A DNA stretch of 64,000 nt from Actinostola sp. cb2023 (GCA_033675265.1 JAUJYZ010000460.1:186001-250000), one strand, 5' to 3'; shown: positions 32,101 through 42,612, counted from the stretch's first letter. Made by a program: numbers and translations. The notes: generated from the letters alone by a model not told the origin.

Positions 32101-34510
32101 CTACTCATTGTCACGTCAGCTTACTACTCATTGTCACGTCAGCTTACTACTCATTGTCACGTCACGTCAGCTTACTACTCATTGTCACGTCAGCTTACTA
32201 CTCATTCATTGTCACGTCAGCTTACTACTCATTGTCACGTCAGTCATTGTCACGTCAGCTTACTACTCATTGTCACGTCAGCTTACTACTCATTGTCACG
32301 TCAGCTTACTACTCATTGTCACGTCAGCTTTCTACTCATTGTCACGTCAGCTTACTACTCATTGTCACGTCAGCTTACTACTCATTGTCACGTCAGCTTA
32401 CTACTCATTGTCACGTCAGCTTACTACTCATTGTCACGTCAGCTTTACTACTCATTGTCACGTCAGCTTACTACTCATTGTCACGTCAGCTTACTACTCA
32501 TTGTCGTCAGTCACTCATTGTCACAGCTTACTACTCATTGTCACGTCAGCTTACTACTCATTGTCACGTCAGTCACGTCAGCTTACTACTCATTGTCACG
32601 TCAGCTTACTACTCATTGTCACGTCAGCTTACTACTCATTGTCACAGTCATTGTCACGTCAGCTTACTACTCATTGTCACGTCAGCTTACTACTCATTGT
32701 CACGTCAGCTTACTACTCATTGTCACGTCGTCAGCTTACTACGTCATTGTCACGTCAGCTTACTACTCATTGTCAGTCTTACTAATCATTGTCACGTCAG
32801 CTTACTACTCATTGTCACGTCAGCTTACTATCATTGTCACGTCAGCTTACTAATCATTGTCACGTCAGCTTACTAATCATTGTCACGTCAGCTACTACTC
32901 TCACGTCAGCTTCATTGTCACGTCAGCTTACTACTCATTGTCACGTCAGCTTACTACTCATTGTCACGTCAGCTTACTACTCATTTGTCACATTGTCAGC
33001 TTCAGCTTACTACTCATTGTCACGTCAGCTTCCTACTCATTGTCACGTCAGCTTACTACTCATTGTTGTCACGTCAGCTTACTACTCATTGTCACGTCAG
33101 CTTACTACTCATTGTCACGTCAGCATTTACTACTTCATTGTCACGTCAGCTTACTAATCATTGTCACGTCAGCTTACTACTCATTGTCACGTCAGCTTAC
33201 TAATCATTGTTCAGCTACTATCATTGTCACGTCACTAATCATTGTCACGTCAGCTACTAATCATTGTCACGTGTCATTGTCACGTCAGCTTACTACTCAT
33301 TGTCACGTCAGCTTACTACTCATTGTCACGTCAGCTTACTACTCATTGTCACGTCAGCTTACTACTCATTGTCACGTCAGCTTACTACTCATTGTCACGT
33401 CAGCTTACTACTCATTGTCACGTCAGCTTACTACTCATTGTCACGTCAGCTTACTACTCATTGTCACGTCACGTCAGCTTACTAGCTCATTGTCACGTCA
33501 GCTTACTAATCATTGTCACGTCAGCTTACTACTCATTGTCATCATTGTCACGTCAGCTTACTACTCATTGTCAGCTTACTACGTCAGCTTACTACTCATT
33601 GTCACGTCAGCTTACTACTCATTGTCACGTCAGCTTACTAATCATTGTCAACGTCAGCTTACTAATCATTGTCACGTCAGCTTACTAATCATTGTCACGT
33701 CAGCTTACTAATCATTGTCACGTCAGCTTCTAATCAACGTCATCATTGTCACGTCAGCTTCACTAATCATTGTCAACGTCAGCTTCCTATCATTGTCATT
33801 GTCACATTGTCACGTCAGCTTCACTACTCACTCTTTGTGTCATTGTCACGTCAGCTTACTACTCATTGTCACGTCAGCTTACTACTCATTGTCACGTCAC
33901 TACTCATTTACTAGCTTCTACTCATTGTCACGTCAGCTTACTACTCATTGTCACGTCAGCTTACTACTCATTGTCACGTCAGCTTACTACTCATTGTCAC
34001 GTCAGCTTACTAATCATTGTCACGTCAGCTTGTCACGTCAGCTAATCATTGTCACGTCAGCTTCCTAATCATTGTCACGTCAGCTTCCTAATCATTGTCA
34101 CGTCAGCTCAGCTTCCTACTCATTGTCACGTCAGCTTCCTACTCATTGTCACGTCAGCTTTCTAATCAGTCACGTCAGCTTCCTAATCACTGTCACATCA
34201 GCTTCATAATCATTGTCACGTCCGCTTCCTAATCATTGTCACGTTAGCTTTCTAAACATTGTCACGTCAGCTTACTACTCATTGTCACGTCAGCTTCCTA
34301 ATCATTGTCACGTCAGCTTCCTAATCATTGTCACGTCAGCTTCCTAACCATTGTCACGACAGCTTCCTAATCATTGTCACATCAGCTTCCTAATCAGTCA
34401 CGTCAGCTCCTAATCATTGTCACGTCAGCTTCCTAATCATTGTCACATCAGCTTTCTAATCAGTCACATCAGCTTTCTAATCAGTCACGTCAGCTTCCTA
34501 ATCATTGTCG
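26118..34510 (+). repeat. 23-bp satellite, about 325 copies
   Basis: Unit TTACTACTCATTGTCACGTCAGC repeated head to tail, interrupted only by the element at 26153-27019. Edges (27022-27340 and 34050-34510) carry older variants (CTTCCTAATCATTGTC), while the centre is nearly uniform but with many partial units. The plus strand has no stop, and 23 leaves remainder 2 when divided by 3, so all three frames read the same 23-residue peptide (LLIVTSAYYSL, then SRQLTTHCHVSL). The ORFs up to 1472 codons are therefore artefacts. The minus strand of each unit contains TGACGTGA. Confidence 0.95.
26153..27019. mobile_element. 867-bp non-autonomous TA-flanked TIR element in the satellite
   Basis: It starts CAGTACCGATCGAAACTAAC and ends with the inverse, GTTAGTTTCGATCGGTACTG. 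TA flanks both sides (26151-26152 and 27020-27021), and rejoining recreates the satellite unit CAGCTTACTACTC. Inside, GAGTTAACGCAAAACAAACG occurs near both ends as subterminal repeats. There is no transposase ORF. TA duplication and CAGT ends point to the Tc1/mariner group. Confidence 0.85.
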
Positions 34511-34542
34511 CTTGTTCTGTTGTTCACATTATCAACATATAC

Positions 34543-34899
34543 CTTTATTATCGATGTACATTTCAAAGAATTCATCCCATGGACGATCAAATGCATAGAG
34601 TATGAAGCCTTTATAATGGTGATACAAAGACACAGCGACGTCTTTAGGGTTACGTATTACGTAGATGTACTTAGGTTTAGTAGTATCACCATCTTCCATG
34701 GGTACTAGATCGTATGCTAAGTGAATCTTGAAAACACGGAAAGGGTGTTTCGAATACATGTCATCAAGCTGTTCTTTAGTTTCAATGTTGCACTCGAGTT
34801 TCCAGAATTCCAAGAACGGCACTCTTTTATGCAGAGGCGTCAAATCTTGTCTTCCGTCGACGTTAATCTGACATGCAATCTCTGATACCCATGTAGTAC
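34543..34899 (-). CDS. Sulfotransferase copy 2, exon 2
   Basis: Cytosolic-sulfotransferase exon between a TTCTCAG acceptor (AG at 34901-34900) and a GTATATG donor (34542). It begins GT-ACT-ACA-TGG, completing the glycine of the P-loop YPKSGTTW from exon 1, and encodes WVSEIACQI..DGRQDL, RVFKIHLAYDLVPM, and the 3'-PAPS loop YVIRNPKDVAVSLYHHY, ending DEFFEMYIDNKG. The family moves sulfate from PAPS to small hydroxyl or amine substrates in the cytosol. At 119 codons it is 11 codons longer than copy 1, which has an internal deletion. The 23-bp satellite starts about 33 bp past the donor, and no exon 3 or 4 of this copy is in the window. Confidence 0.85.
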
Positions 34900-34935
34900 C
34901 TGAGAAGACAATCAAACGTAAACGTAAACAGGAAA

Positions 34936-35246
34936 ACAGGTCGTGAGTCGTGGGTACCAGGTCGTGAGTCGCGGGTACAATGTCGTGAGTCGTGGGTACA
35001 ATGTCGTGAGTCGTGGGTACAATGTCGTGAGTCGTGGGTACCAGGTCGTGAGTCGTGGCTAACAGGTCGTGAGTCGTGGGTACAATGTCGTGGGTCGTGG
35101 GTCAGTACCAGGTCGTGAGTCGTGTGTACCGGGTAAAGTCGTGGGTACAATGTCGTGAGTCGTGGGTACCTGGTCGTGAGTTGTGGATACCTGGTCGTGA
35201 GTCGTGGGTACTAGGTCGTGGGTCGTGGGTAAAGTCGTGGGTACAA
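34936..35246. repeat. 21-bp minisatellite in sulfotransferase intron
   Basis: About 14 units of GTCGTGAGTCGTGGGTACAAT with variants (TACCAG, TAACAG). It begins about 35 bp upstream of exon 2 of sulfotransferase copy 2. Because 21 is a multiple of three, it gives a seven-residue THDSRHC-type peptide repeat on the minus strand, which is not considered coding. Confidence 0.85.
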
Positions 35247-35530
35247 GAAAAAAATTAAAGAAATAATATTACCAAGCCAAGACCTTGAATAAATGGCTAC
35301 TATAAAAATTGTAATCAAAACTATATAACCGCAGAATATTTTTAAAAACAGTTGAAATCCGAGCTTGCACACATTATAATTTACCCACGACTCACGACAA
35401 TTACGCAAACTCAGTTATCGCAGATTTAAAGGTGTCAATAGTGCTAATGTTATAACAGGAAAAGCACAGCAGTCGTAAGTAGTAGTTCGGTATTTGGTGA
35501 CGAAGAGTACTGTATGTGCAAGGTGAAGTG
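35247..35530. other. Intron sequence shared with the other sulfotransferase copy
   Basis: The part from about 35420 to 35520 resembles 50190-50330 (shared GTGTCAATAGTGCTAATG/GTGTCGATGCTATTAATG and GACGAAGAGTA). Both lie upstream of exon 2 of their respective sulfotransferase copies, so this is duplicated intron 1. Confidence 0.5.
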
Positions 35531-36617
35531 CAGGGGCGTATTTAGGGGAGGGGTGCAAGGGGTGCGGCGCACCCCCGTCTGACGACTCTGTGCCTTAATT
35601 TCTGACTTTGTGCCATTTTTCAGATGAGGTGTTGATATCCAGTGGGACAAGTAATGCTTATATTTTTCTGTGTCGGCTAGAATATCTTATCCCGATTCGA
35701 TTCTCGATGCTGTTTTCAAGATATTTCCTCTAGATCTCGTTCAGCGAGAAAACAAATCAAATAGGTGAAATGACACGAATGGTACTACGTGCGTGGTACG
35801 TTCTGACTCGTGGGATCCTTTCACGGCAGTAATGGATAGTTAGTAGCCAATAAGAACGTGTGGTTCTAACGGTTTAATAAATCATTTTTATTCACCAAGG
35901 GTACTACGTGGTACGTTCCGACTCGTGGGATCCTTTCACGGCAGTAATGGATAGTTAGTAGCCAATAAGAACGTGTGGTTCTAACGGTTTAATTAATCAT
36001 TTTTATTTTCAAAATCTGTAACATTGTGTGAGTAAATTACATATGTATGCTCAGTGCAGTGAATAGACTGTGTATACTTGAAAAATGCCATCCCATGAGC
36101 ACATGCAATAAGGTAAAAACGAGCAGTTGAAGAAGGATGCTTCCACCAAATATGCCCGTGTAACCACTTTTTTTCAGGTAACTGTATTTGTTTATTTAAT
36201 TTGACATAGATTTCATTTATAAGCAAAATCCGAAATGATCAACTGAAGAAATAACTTTACAAATTACAATTGTCTTCCATTTCTTCTCTCAGAAGGTAGG
36301 AAATGCTATTCAGAGACCATATACCTCAAAAATGTCCAGGGAAGCATACCCCCGCACCCCCTAGGAACTCGCGCCTTCACCGCTCGCGGTCAGATTGTGT
36401 CCCGCAATAATTTTCCCCTTGCTACTGACGGGCCTGACATATTATATTTATTCCGGTATCCGATAAAACGGTTACGCTTGATAACTAAGAAATCATAACC
36501 TTTGTATATGACATGTATTGTTGTTTTTGTGCGCATGCACATCACACATAATATTGTTCGGACGGTGCCCCTCTAACGCTGCACCCTCTCCTGAAGAAAA
36601 TCCTGGATCCGCCCCAG
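35531..36617. mobile_element. hAT-like non-autonomous element, about 1.1 kb
   Basis: The left end is CAGGGGCGTATTTAGGGG. The right end read inversely is CTGGGGCGGATCCAGGAT. Both have a GGTGC-rich subterminal part. Flanking 8-mers GTGAAGTG and GTAAAGTC match at 6 of 8 positions, fitting an aged 8-bp target duplication. Inside is a direct repeat of about 121 bp (35778-35878 and 35899-36002, with GGATCCTTTCACGGCAGTAA). No transposase was found. Confidence 0.5.
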
Positions 36618-36665
36618 GTAAAGTCCATGTTGAACCTGTCCATTGTAGCAGTCGGTTGTGGCATA

Positions 36666-36741
36666 CAGTAGAACTCCGCTAACTCGAACTCCCAATGGAA
36701 ACGAAAAATAGTTCGGAGTTCGAGTTAGCGGGGTTCTACTG
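36666..36741. mobile_element. 76-bp hairpin MITE, TA-flanked
   Basis: CAGTAGAACTCCGCTAACTC at the left is mirrored by GAGTTAGCGGGGTTCTACTG at the right with a short loop. TA lies on both sides. It belongs to the same broad CAGT/TA class as the elements at 7267 and 40985 but has its own sequence. Confidence 0.8.
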
Positions 36742-37078
36742 TAGTATTGTCATCAATTTTCAATGCGAATTTTAATTTGTTTTCTGCTCCTTTTGATGTG
36801 TTTTTCAAAGTCATTTGTAAAGGAATCCAATCCTTTGTCCTAGTAAAATGTTGATCATATGGAATTCATCAATCATGAATGCAACGAGAACTGAACAGTT
36901 TTAGCCCGAGATTTATGAACTTAGTTTTATCAGTCAAGTTGGACCAGGAAATAGAGACCTGCCGATGATGGCATACTACTGGTGGTTGCGTGGGGTTTTA
37001 TTACCGAGAACCGATGTATATATTATGTACTATTTGCAAATTAGCAGATTGAGCTAATATAATAACTGACTTACTTTA

Positions 37079-38376
37079 CAGCTATGTTACGTCACGCGTA
37101 ACCAGTAAATCGGAACATTCAAATGAAGTTTTGAAGTCTAGACTCGAGTCTCGAACATTCAGACAGAAAAATCAAATCTCCACGAATATATCTATAAGAA
37201 AAAAGTATCAGATATCTGTTTACTCAGGCTGTTGTGATTGCAGAGTATGTAGGCTTAGCTGACACAAATTTTCATCCAATTTAATTTTAATTTTATGAAC
37301 CATGGCCAGCTTTCGCGGACATCGAGCCCGCGATGAAGCAGCGGTCTCCCCCAATCGAATAATCAAAGTGGCGAATACAAATACAAAGGCTTGACTGGGA
37401 AGCGATCAAATCAAGGCAAATTAAAGTCTACGTTCTGAAGAAAATTAATTTGCAATGGTAGAATAGTTTTCTACTACTCCTTATGCTTTGTTCTGGCTAA
37501 TACAAATTACAAAAATACAATTTCCTATGTTTACTTGAAGAAATATTCGATAGCCTGTATATCGTACATAAATACTGCCTCTGTAAATTTGGATAGAAAC
37601 ATGCGAAATCATGCGAAAGTGCGAAGTTTCAAGTCTAATTGTCGAAATTCTGAGGACTTTTTTCAATTTGCAGTGGATGATATATAAATTAGACTTACTT
37701 GTAAGGTCATTCACGAAAGCATGTCCAGATTGGAAATAATTCCATGTTTACTTGAGCGCTTTGAAAATGCTCCATTATCACAAAATGAGAACACCAAATG
37801 TCCGCTTCCGGTGGACGAAGAATAGTGAAGTTTGAAGTCGAAACTTTACCGAAAATCATCATGTTTGGCATCAAAATAAACCTTAGATATCAAGCTTTCA
37901 TTTGCCGTAAAGATCCATGGGATAGCTGTTAAAGCACAGGGATACCGTCGCAAGTAAGTTAGATTTCTCCAAGTCCGGTCCTGAGGGCGCTTGGGCTCCC
38001 TGTGCTATTGATCAAAATCGTCGAACCGAGTTAGTATTTCGCTTCTAAAATGTTTCTTCGATAATATTGAGCTCTAAATATACCTAACACATACAGTTTG
38101 GTAGTTGTTTTCAATTCGAATGGTGTTTAATTCACTAAAGGAGCCTTGTGGAACGTGTTTTAGAGCGAATTTGACTGATACTCGAGGTATATTTTCCAAA
38201 TGAAAGTCGTTGCGTGACTTCCGGTTCAGGATGACCGGAATAGCTGGCCATGGTTTTTGAGAAAATATTTAGCGGGGATTTGATTTTTCTGTCTGAATGT
38301 TCGAGACTCGATTCTAGACTTCAAAACTTCATTTGAATGTTCCGATTTGCTGGTTACGCGTGACGTAACATAGCTG
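37079..38376. mobile_element. 1.3-kb TIR element with TA target duplication
   Basis: It starts CAGCTATGTTACGTCACGCG and ends CGCGTGACGTAACATAGCTG. The inverted arms exceed 100 bp (including TCAAATGAAGTTTTGAAGTC and its inverse). TA flanks it (37077-37078 and 38377-38378). A further inner inverted pair, CCATGGCCAGC and GCTGGCCATGG, extends the homology. No transposase ORF was recognised. It lies in intron 1 of sulfotransferase copy 2, about 115 bp from the exon-1 donor. Confidence 0.8.
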
Positions 38377-38491
38377 TAATTACATTTGACTTTCACACGT
38401 TCTTACGGATACATGTATGATAGTAAACAAGCCCTGAATATCCAGAAATAAGAAAATCGAACGTCGGCCGCTGTTTGAAAATATACTCAAC

Positions 38492-38669
38492 CTGATTTCG
38501 GGTACGTATCGACGAACACATCCCCTGCCTTGATCGGAAGATCTTTGATTTGATTTAGATATTCTCTGGTAACACCAGGTACATGAATTACACCATCGAT
38601 GGTCGTCCATATCGACGGATGACAATATTCAGCTTGCTGCAGGTTGCTTTGTTCTAATGCTTTTGACAT
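38492..38669 (-). CDS. Sulfotransferase copy 2, exon 1
   Basis: ATG at 38669 starts MSKALEQSNLQQAEYCHP; the exon continues through IDGVIHVPGVTREYL to AGDVFVDTYPKSG and a GTTGAG donor at 38491. The PAPS 5'-phosphosulfate loop TYPKSG is split at its glycine exactly as exon 2 requires, so exons 1 and 2 of this copy splice in frame. This is the normal N-terminal segment of cytosolic sulfotransferases. Intron 1 is about 3.6 kb and holds several inserted elements. The 5' flank shares CTAGAAAACTTCG-like sequence with the other first exons in the window. Confidence 0.85.
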
Positions 38670-39399
38670 TACGAAGTCTTGTAGGTGGAGAACAAAGTCA
38701 CGAACTCGATGACCTTTGAATGAACGTATTCTCAGTTACGTAAGAATCACATCAATAACTTACTAGGCGCAATGCAGTCTGGGAAATGTCGCGAAGAAGT
38801 CTGGAAACCAAACCGCGAAAATTTTAGAAAATCAATACAAATAATTAATTGGTCTCAACATTAACATACAAATATAGTAATTTTAATCAATATAAACAAG
38901 ACGCTTATTGCGTATACTCGGGCAAGGTAATGAAGTAGCCGAAGTTACTTTGCAAATTCAAGAACGGAGAGCGTTGCGTGACTATTGACTATGAGACCCG
39001 GGGAGGGTACTCGGCCATTTTTTGGGTAGGGGTGTGCCGCCAGTCCCAAAAGCCTTACCCTATCCCAGACCTAAGCTTCAAAATCAATACCCTATCACAG
39101 ACTAAAATTGAAAGTTCGTGACCAATCGTCCTTTCAATTGAACGAATAAATTTCAGAAATATAAAGGAACAATTCTCCAGAGAATATCATGTTTACATCA
39201 CATGGTTTGAAATGGGCAATTTGCATACAAGCTAACTGAGGTCTATTTGAAGCTAAGAATTTTTATTTTGCCGCTACGATAATTTATAAACATTAGATAT
39301 CTTCAAATGTTCGTAAAAACATACCCTATCGGGCGGTACATACCCGTATAGCTTATATAGGGGAGTACTTATATAGGGGAGTACTTATATAGGGGAGTA

Positions 39400-40160
39400 T
39401 AGGCCTAGATACATTAATCCGGATTTTTTTAAGGATTTTTAGAGGAGAAAAAGATTTTTAGAAAACCAAAGATTTTTAGAAAATGTTAAGATTTTTAGAT
39501 TTTTTTTGAGGTATGAAGCTAAATTTCCGAGGAAATACTGCCACTTTTCAACTTAATTGATCGCCAGTGCCAATCTCACAAGTCACAAACCCCGTTTGCA
39601 CTATTGAGTCACTTTCCTACAAATATTACCGGACAGCGGTTAATCCCATATTCCCAGAATGCTTTGCTGTTTCACTGCAAGGCCTGGATACATTGCTAGC
39701 TCAAAATGGCCGAAGCAATCGCCATTGCTAATGATCCAGACAGCGAGGCTTTAAACGAAGAAAGGAATGGAGAAGTTCAATCATTATTAGATGTTTTAAG
39801 ACCTCCTAGAAGTAGTGATCTAGCCAGAAAAAGAAAAATAGCAACTCTAGCCGCTGCCGAGAGAGTCTTTTCCCTGCTGGCCACTGAAACAGGCGACTCA
39901 ACAGCACGATGCACTAGAAGACTACATCGAGGCGGCCTTGATGCTCAGGGTTAATAATCGTTAACTTGGACGGTGAACCAATTTACAGTTGTAACATCAA
40001 TATTATTAAAAAAAATTTTAGACCATTTTTCGGGATTAATCGAGATTTTTAGGGGAAAAATCGGGATTTTTAGAGAAAAATTCGGGATTTTTAGACATTT
40101 TTGGGGGAATATCCGGAAAGATTTTTAGACCATTTTTCGGGATTAATGTATCTAGGCCTA
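39400..40160 (+). mobile_element. 761-bp hAT deletion derivative
   Basis: TIRs TAGGCCTAGATACATTAATCC are identical for 21 bp at both ends, with an exact 8-bp target duplication GGGGAGTA (39392-39399 and 40161-40168). Inside, a plus-strand ORF from 39706 starts MAEAIAIANDPDSEALNEE, continues with SDLARKRKI, and passes directly to AAAERVFSLL, the hAT C-terminal dimerisation motif. The tail ALEDYIEAALMLR follows in another frame. The whole DDE catalytic middle is missing, so it is an internally deleted hAT copy that depends on an autonomous relative. Confidence 0.85.
39706..39957 (+). pseudogene. hAT transposase remnant (N-terminus fused to dimerisation tail)
   Basis: ATG at 39706. The N-terminal acidic segment and SDLARKRKI are joined to the ERVFSLL helix of the hAT dimerisation domain. 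A frameshift about 15 codons later moves the conserved EDYIEAALML tail to another frame, which ends near 39957 at TAA. The RNase-H-like catalytic core is absent. If translated, it might dimerise with an intact hAT transposase, but the frameshift makes that unlikely. Confidence 0.65.
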
Positions 40161-40316
40161 GGGGAGTACTTATATAGGGGAGTACTTATATAGGGGAGTA
40201 CTTATATAGGGGAGTACTTATATAGGGGAGTACTTATATAGGGGAGTACTTATATAGGGGAGTACTTATATAGGGGAGTACTTATATAGGGGAGTACTTA
40301 TATAGGGGAGTACACG

Positions 40317-40984
40317 AACAGCGTGTTTTGTATGTGAGATGAGCGTATTTCTTTCCTTCGATTGAGTAACATGTCTTCCCTCCGTGTACAATACAATCTT
40401 GAAACTCGATACGAACAATACTTCGGATTTAATTCGATACGCGCTCGGAAACTACTCGACCCGTTTGTGGCCAACGGAAAAAAAAAGAGCCCATTTTTAA
40501 CTCGGGCTTCCTCCGTTTGTGGCCAACGGGAAAAAAAGAGTCCATTTTTAACTCGGGCTTCCTCCGAAAATGCCCGAGTAATGAGCTGAAACTGTACAAA
40601 TATTTTATATTTTAAGTATCATCAACGGTTTACAAAATGTCAATCATTCATGAACTACAAAAATACTAATTATAATATTTTATTTAATAGAACGCTGTAT
40701 AGCCGAAAAAACATATCGGTTCACAAATCGTTATTCGGTTAAAAAACAGTCTTCATGTGCAGACCGTCATTAAACCTGTACCAACAAACACCATCCATGA
40801 CACATTGCTAGCGCTTGAGAGATGACTCTGGTTGTTGGTGCAACCTTTTAATTTTCCTTTTCAATTCATAACTCATTACTTTTATCGCTTCACCGTACGT
40901 TGTTATTCTGAGTATCTTTTACCTATTATCAGTTCTTCTCTTTTTCTAAGTTTGTAAATTTTTTGTCATTTCAAGGTAATAATA
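40317..40984. other. Intergenic/intronic DNA with a roughly 50-bp direct repeat
   Basis: GTTTGTGGCCAACGG followed by an A-run and GAGCCCATTTTTAACTCGG is present twice (40467 and 40517). A 75-codon frame at 40362-40589 spans it but has no recognisable family. The rest is AT-rich. Confidence 0.4.
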
Positions 40985-41321
40985 CAGTCAACTCTCCGCT
41001 AACGGACACTCTCGTAAGCGGACAGCTCTACTTACGGACACCTTTTCAAATCCCCGTTTTACCTCCCAGTCAAACTCTGTATTTACACATTCCCGTAAGC
41101 GGACACTCTCTCGTAAGCGGACGCGGACACTTTTGAAAATGAAAATTGGATTTTTCTTTTGTTTACGCTCTCTCGTAAGCGGACACACCATATAATAAGT
41201 GTCTTTCGGCAATGAAATTTGTCTTTAATTTGCAATAGCTATAGTTCTCGTAAGCGGACAGCTCTACTAACGGACACGTTTTTCAATTCCCGAGGGTGTC
41301 CGCTTACGAGAGAGTTGACTG
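40985..41321. mobile_element. 337-bp TA-flanked MITE with repeated CGTAAGCGGACA motif
   Basis: It starts CAGTCAACTCTCCGCTAACG and ends ACGAGAGAGTTGACTG. TA flanks both sides. The motif CTCGTAAGCGGACA is repeated at least five times inside in both orientations. The class resembles Tc1/mariner MITEs. Short ORFs over it are meaningless. Confidence 0.8.
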
Positions 41322-41329
41322 TATAACTT

Positions 41330-41722
41330 TAATAATAACTTTATTTCTAAAGCGCTTTTAACATGGACAAATTACAAAGCACTTTACAACTGATACAACT
41401 AAAATAAACGTAATCATAATCCAAAAATAATACTTAAATCTTAAACCTAATCCTAAGTATTAAAAATAGAGTTAAAAAAATCAAAAAAATATATATGTAT
41501 AAAATAAACTGAAATATAATATAATAAAATATAACAATATAAGAAATGCTGGACATAATGAATAATCATACGTTGTGAATGATATTAATAATATGCCTCT
41601 TTAAATAAAAATGTCTTTACTCTTTTCTTAAAAATGTCCAAGCTAGTACAGTCTCTGATATCTTGTGGAAGGGCGTTACAGAGTACTGGCCCGCAAATAG
41701 AAAAAGATCTGGAACCATAAGT
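41330..41722 (-). pseudogene. 3' end of a CR1/L2-like LINE
   Basis: Minus-strand translation from about 41720 gives GSRSFSICGPVLCNALPQDI, then RDCTSLDIFKKRVKTFLF, the conserved C-terminal tail of CR1/L2/Rex-type reverse transcriptases. It is followed by an AT-rich 3' UTR with AAAGCGCTTT near the end and an ATT-rich tail (41325-41345). The rest of the LINE is missing (5' truncation). Confidence 0.7.
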
Positions 41723-41929
41723 TTTAAATTTAAATTTATAAAGTTGTTGTTGTTGTTCTTGTTGTTGTTCGTTTGGTCAGTTTCGCTACCATTAATCTCA
41801 ATCTGGTACAAAAATATCGCCGGCAAAGTTCAGAATCAAAAGAAGTCTGTGAGAAGCTGAGAATAACAAGGGAGCCATATAGCGACATTTCATGTTTACA
41901 AGCATTAATATTGTGATGTCAATGCAATG

Positions 41930-42150
41930 GAGCACATCAAAATTTTGTTTGTAGTCTTTTGTAGGCCATTTTATTTGTTTCGTGACCCGTATCAACAGGC
42001 GTTCCTAGCTAATTACACTTCGGTCCCAAACCTTCTCGTAATTAGCTAGGAACGCCTGTTGATACGAAACAACGTAAAATACGAACGCCTGTTGATACGA
42101 AACAACGTAAAATACGTACAAAAGACGACAAACAAAATTTTGATGTGCTC
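41930..42150. repeat. Fold-back repeat, about 100-bp arms
   Basis: GAGCACATCAAAATTTTG on the left is inverse to CAAAATTTTGATGTGCTC on the right. The inner arms CGTATCAACAGGCGTTCCTA and GCTAATTAC are mirrored around a 21-nt loop. On the right arm the GCCTGTTGATACGAAACAAC segment is duplicated in tandem (33-bp unit). Confidence 0.8.
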
Positions 42151-42318
42151 CCTTGGTTAATGTGCCAACCATTTCCACAAAAACTTTGACACGATGCTTT
42201 CTTTCAACAGCTACTCGATCTCTGGTTGGTACATGAATGACAAAAGCTGACGTCACATGAAGTATCGCTATTTTTATATGCAAACAACACGCTGGAAAAT
42301 GTCGCCGTCTTCAAAGGT

Positions 42319-42612
42319 TTAGAATTCCAATTCCAGTCCACTCCCAGTCATTTTCTGTTGGTACAGTTCATCAAAGCGTCTGCTTTGTTCCTCAGTGAAG
42401 TAGTTTCTCCAGTCTCCAACTTCACCCTTGCGTATGAATCTGGTAGCTCCTGGTACTCGAAATTCCTTTTCCATCATCTCATCGTCAAAGTACCTTCCTT
42501 TGCTATCAGACATGGCGCTAAAGGTTGTTTGGTCAGCGATACGTTGAACCATCTCTGGAGATAAATCTTTACCGAGAAACTTCGCTATCTGTTGGACAGC
42601 ACAGGGTAGATC
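42319..42612 (-). CDS. Sulfotransferase copy 1, exon 4 (C-terminal)
   Basis: It follows a CTATTCTATTCACAG acceptor (AG at 42614-42613). It encodes DLPCAVQQIAKFLG, LSPEMVQRIADQTTFSAM, then FIRKGEVGDWRNYFTEEQ, and stops after GSGLELEF at 42319. RKG..GDW is the second 3'-phosphate-binding signature of PAPS in cytosolic sulfotransferases, and the length (about 97 codons) is normal. Phase 0 fits exon 3, which ends YEDMKK, to give the conserved KYEDMKKDL. Its first 22 nt and the preceding acceptor form the unit of the 50-bp array that fills the upstream intron. Confidence 0.85.
   Translation of the reverse strand, partial: DLPCAVQQIAKFLGKDLSPEMVQRIADQTTFSAMSDSKGRYFDDEMMEKEFRVPGATRFIRKGEVGDWRNYFTEEQSRRFDELYQQKMTGSGLELEF

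Larger units (their letters stand above)
38996..40316. mobile_element. MITE-like repeat with 16-bp internal expansion
   Basis: The left end GACCCGGGGAGGGTACTCGG and body motifs (TTGGGTAGGGGTGTGCCG, ACCCTATCCCAGAC) look like a dispersed repeat with an expected inverse GGGAGTAC-type right end. The right end is expanded into 16-bp repeats AGGGGAGTACTTATAT (39352-39399 and 40161-40314), split by the hAT insertion at 39400. The outer right terminus is not clean, so the borders are approximate. Confidence 0.45.

Noticed and set aside
28367..32876. ORFs of 1472 and 1048 codons in overlapping frames
   Set aside because: They are translations of the stop-free 23-bp satellite. All frames give the same 23-residue repeat, so they are not genes.
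34863..35150. 95-codon THDSR-rich ORF
   Set aside because: It is a translation of the 21-bp minisatellite in an intron.
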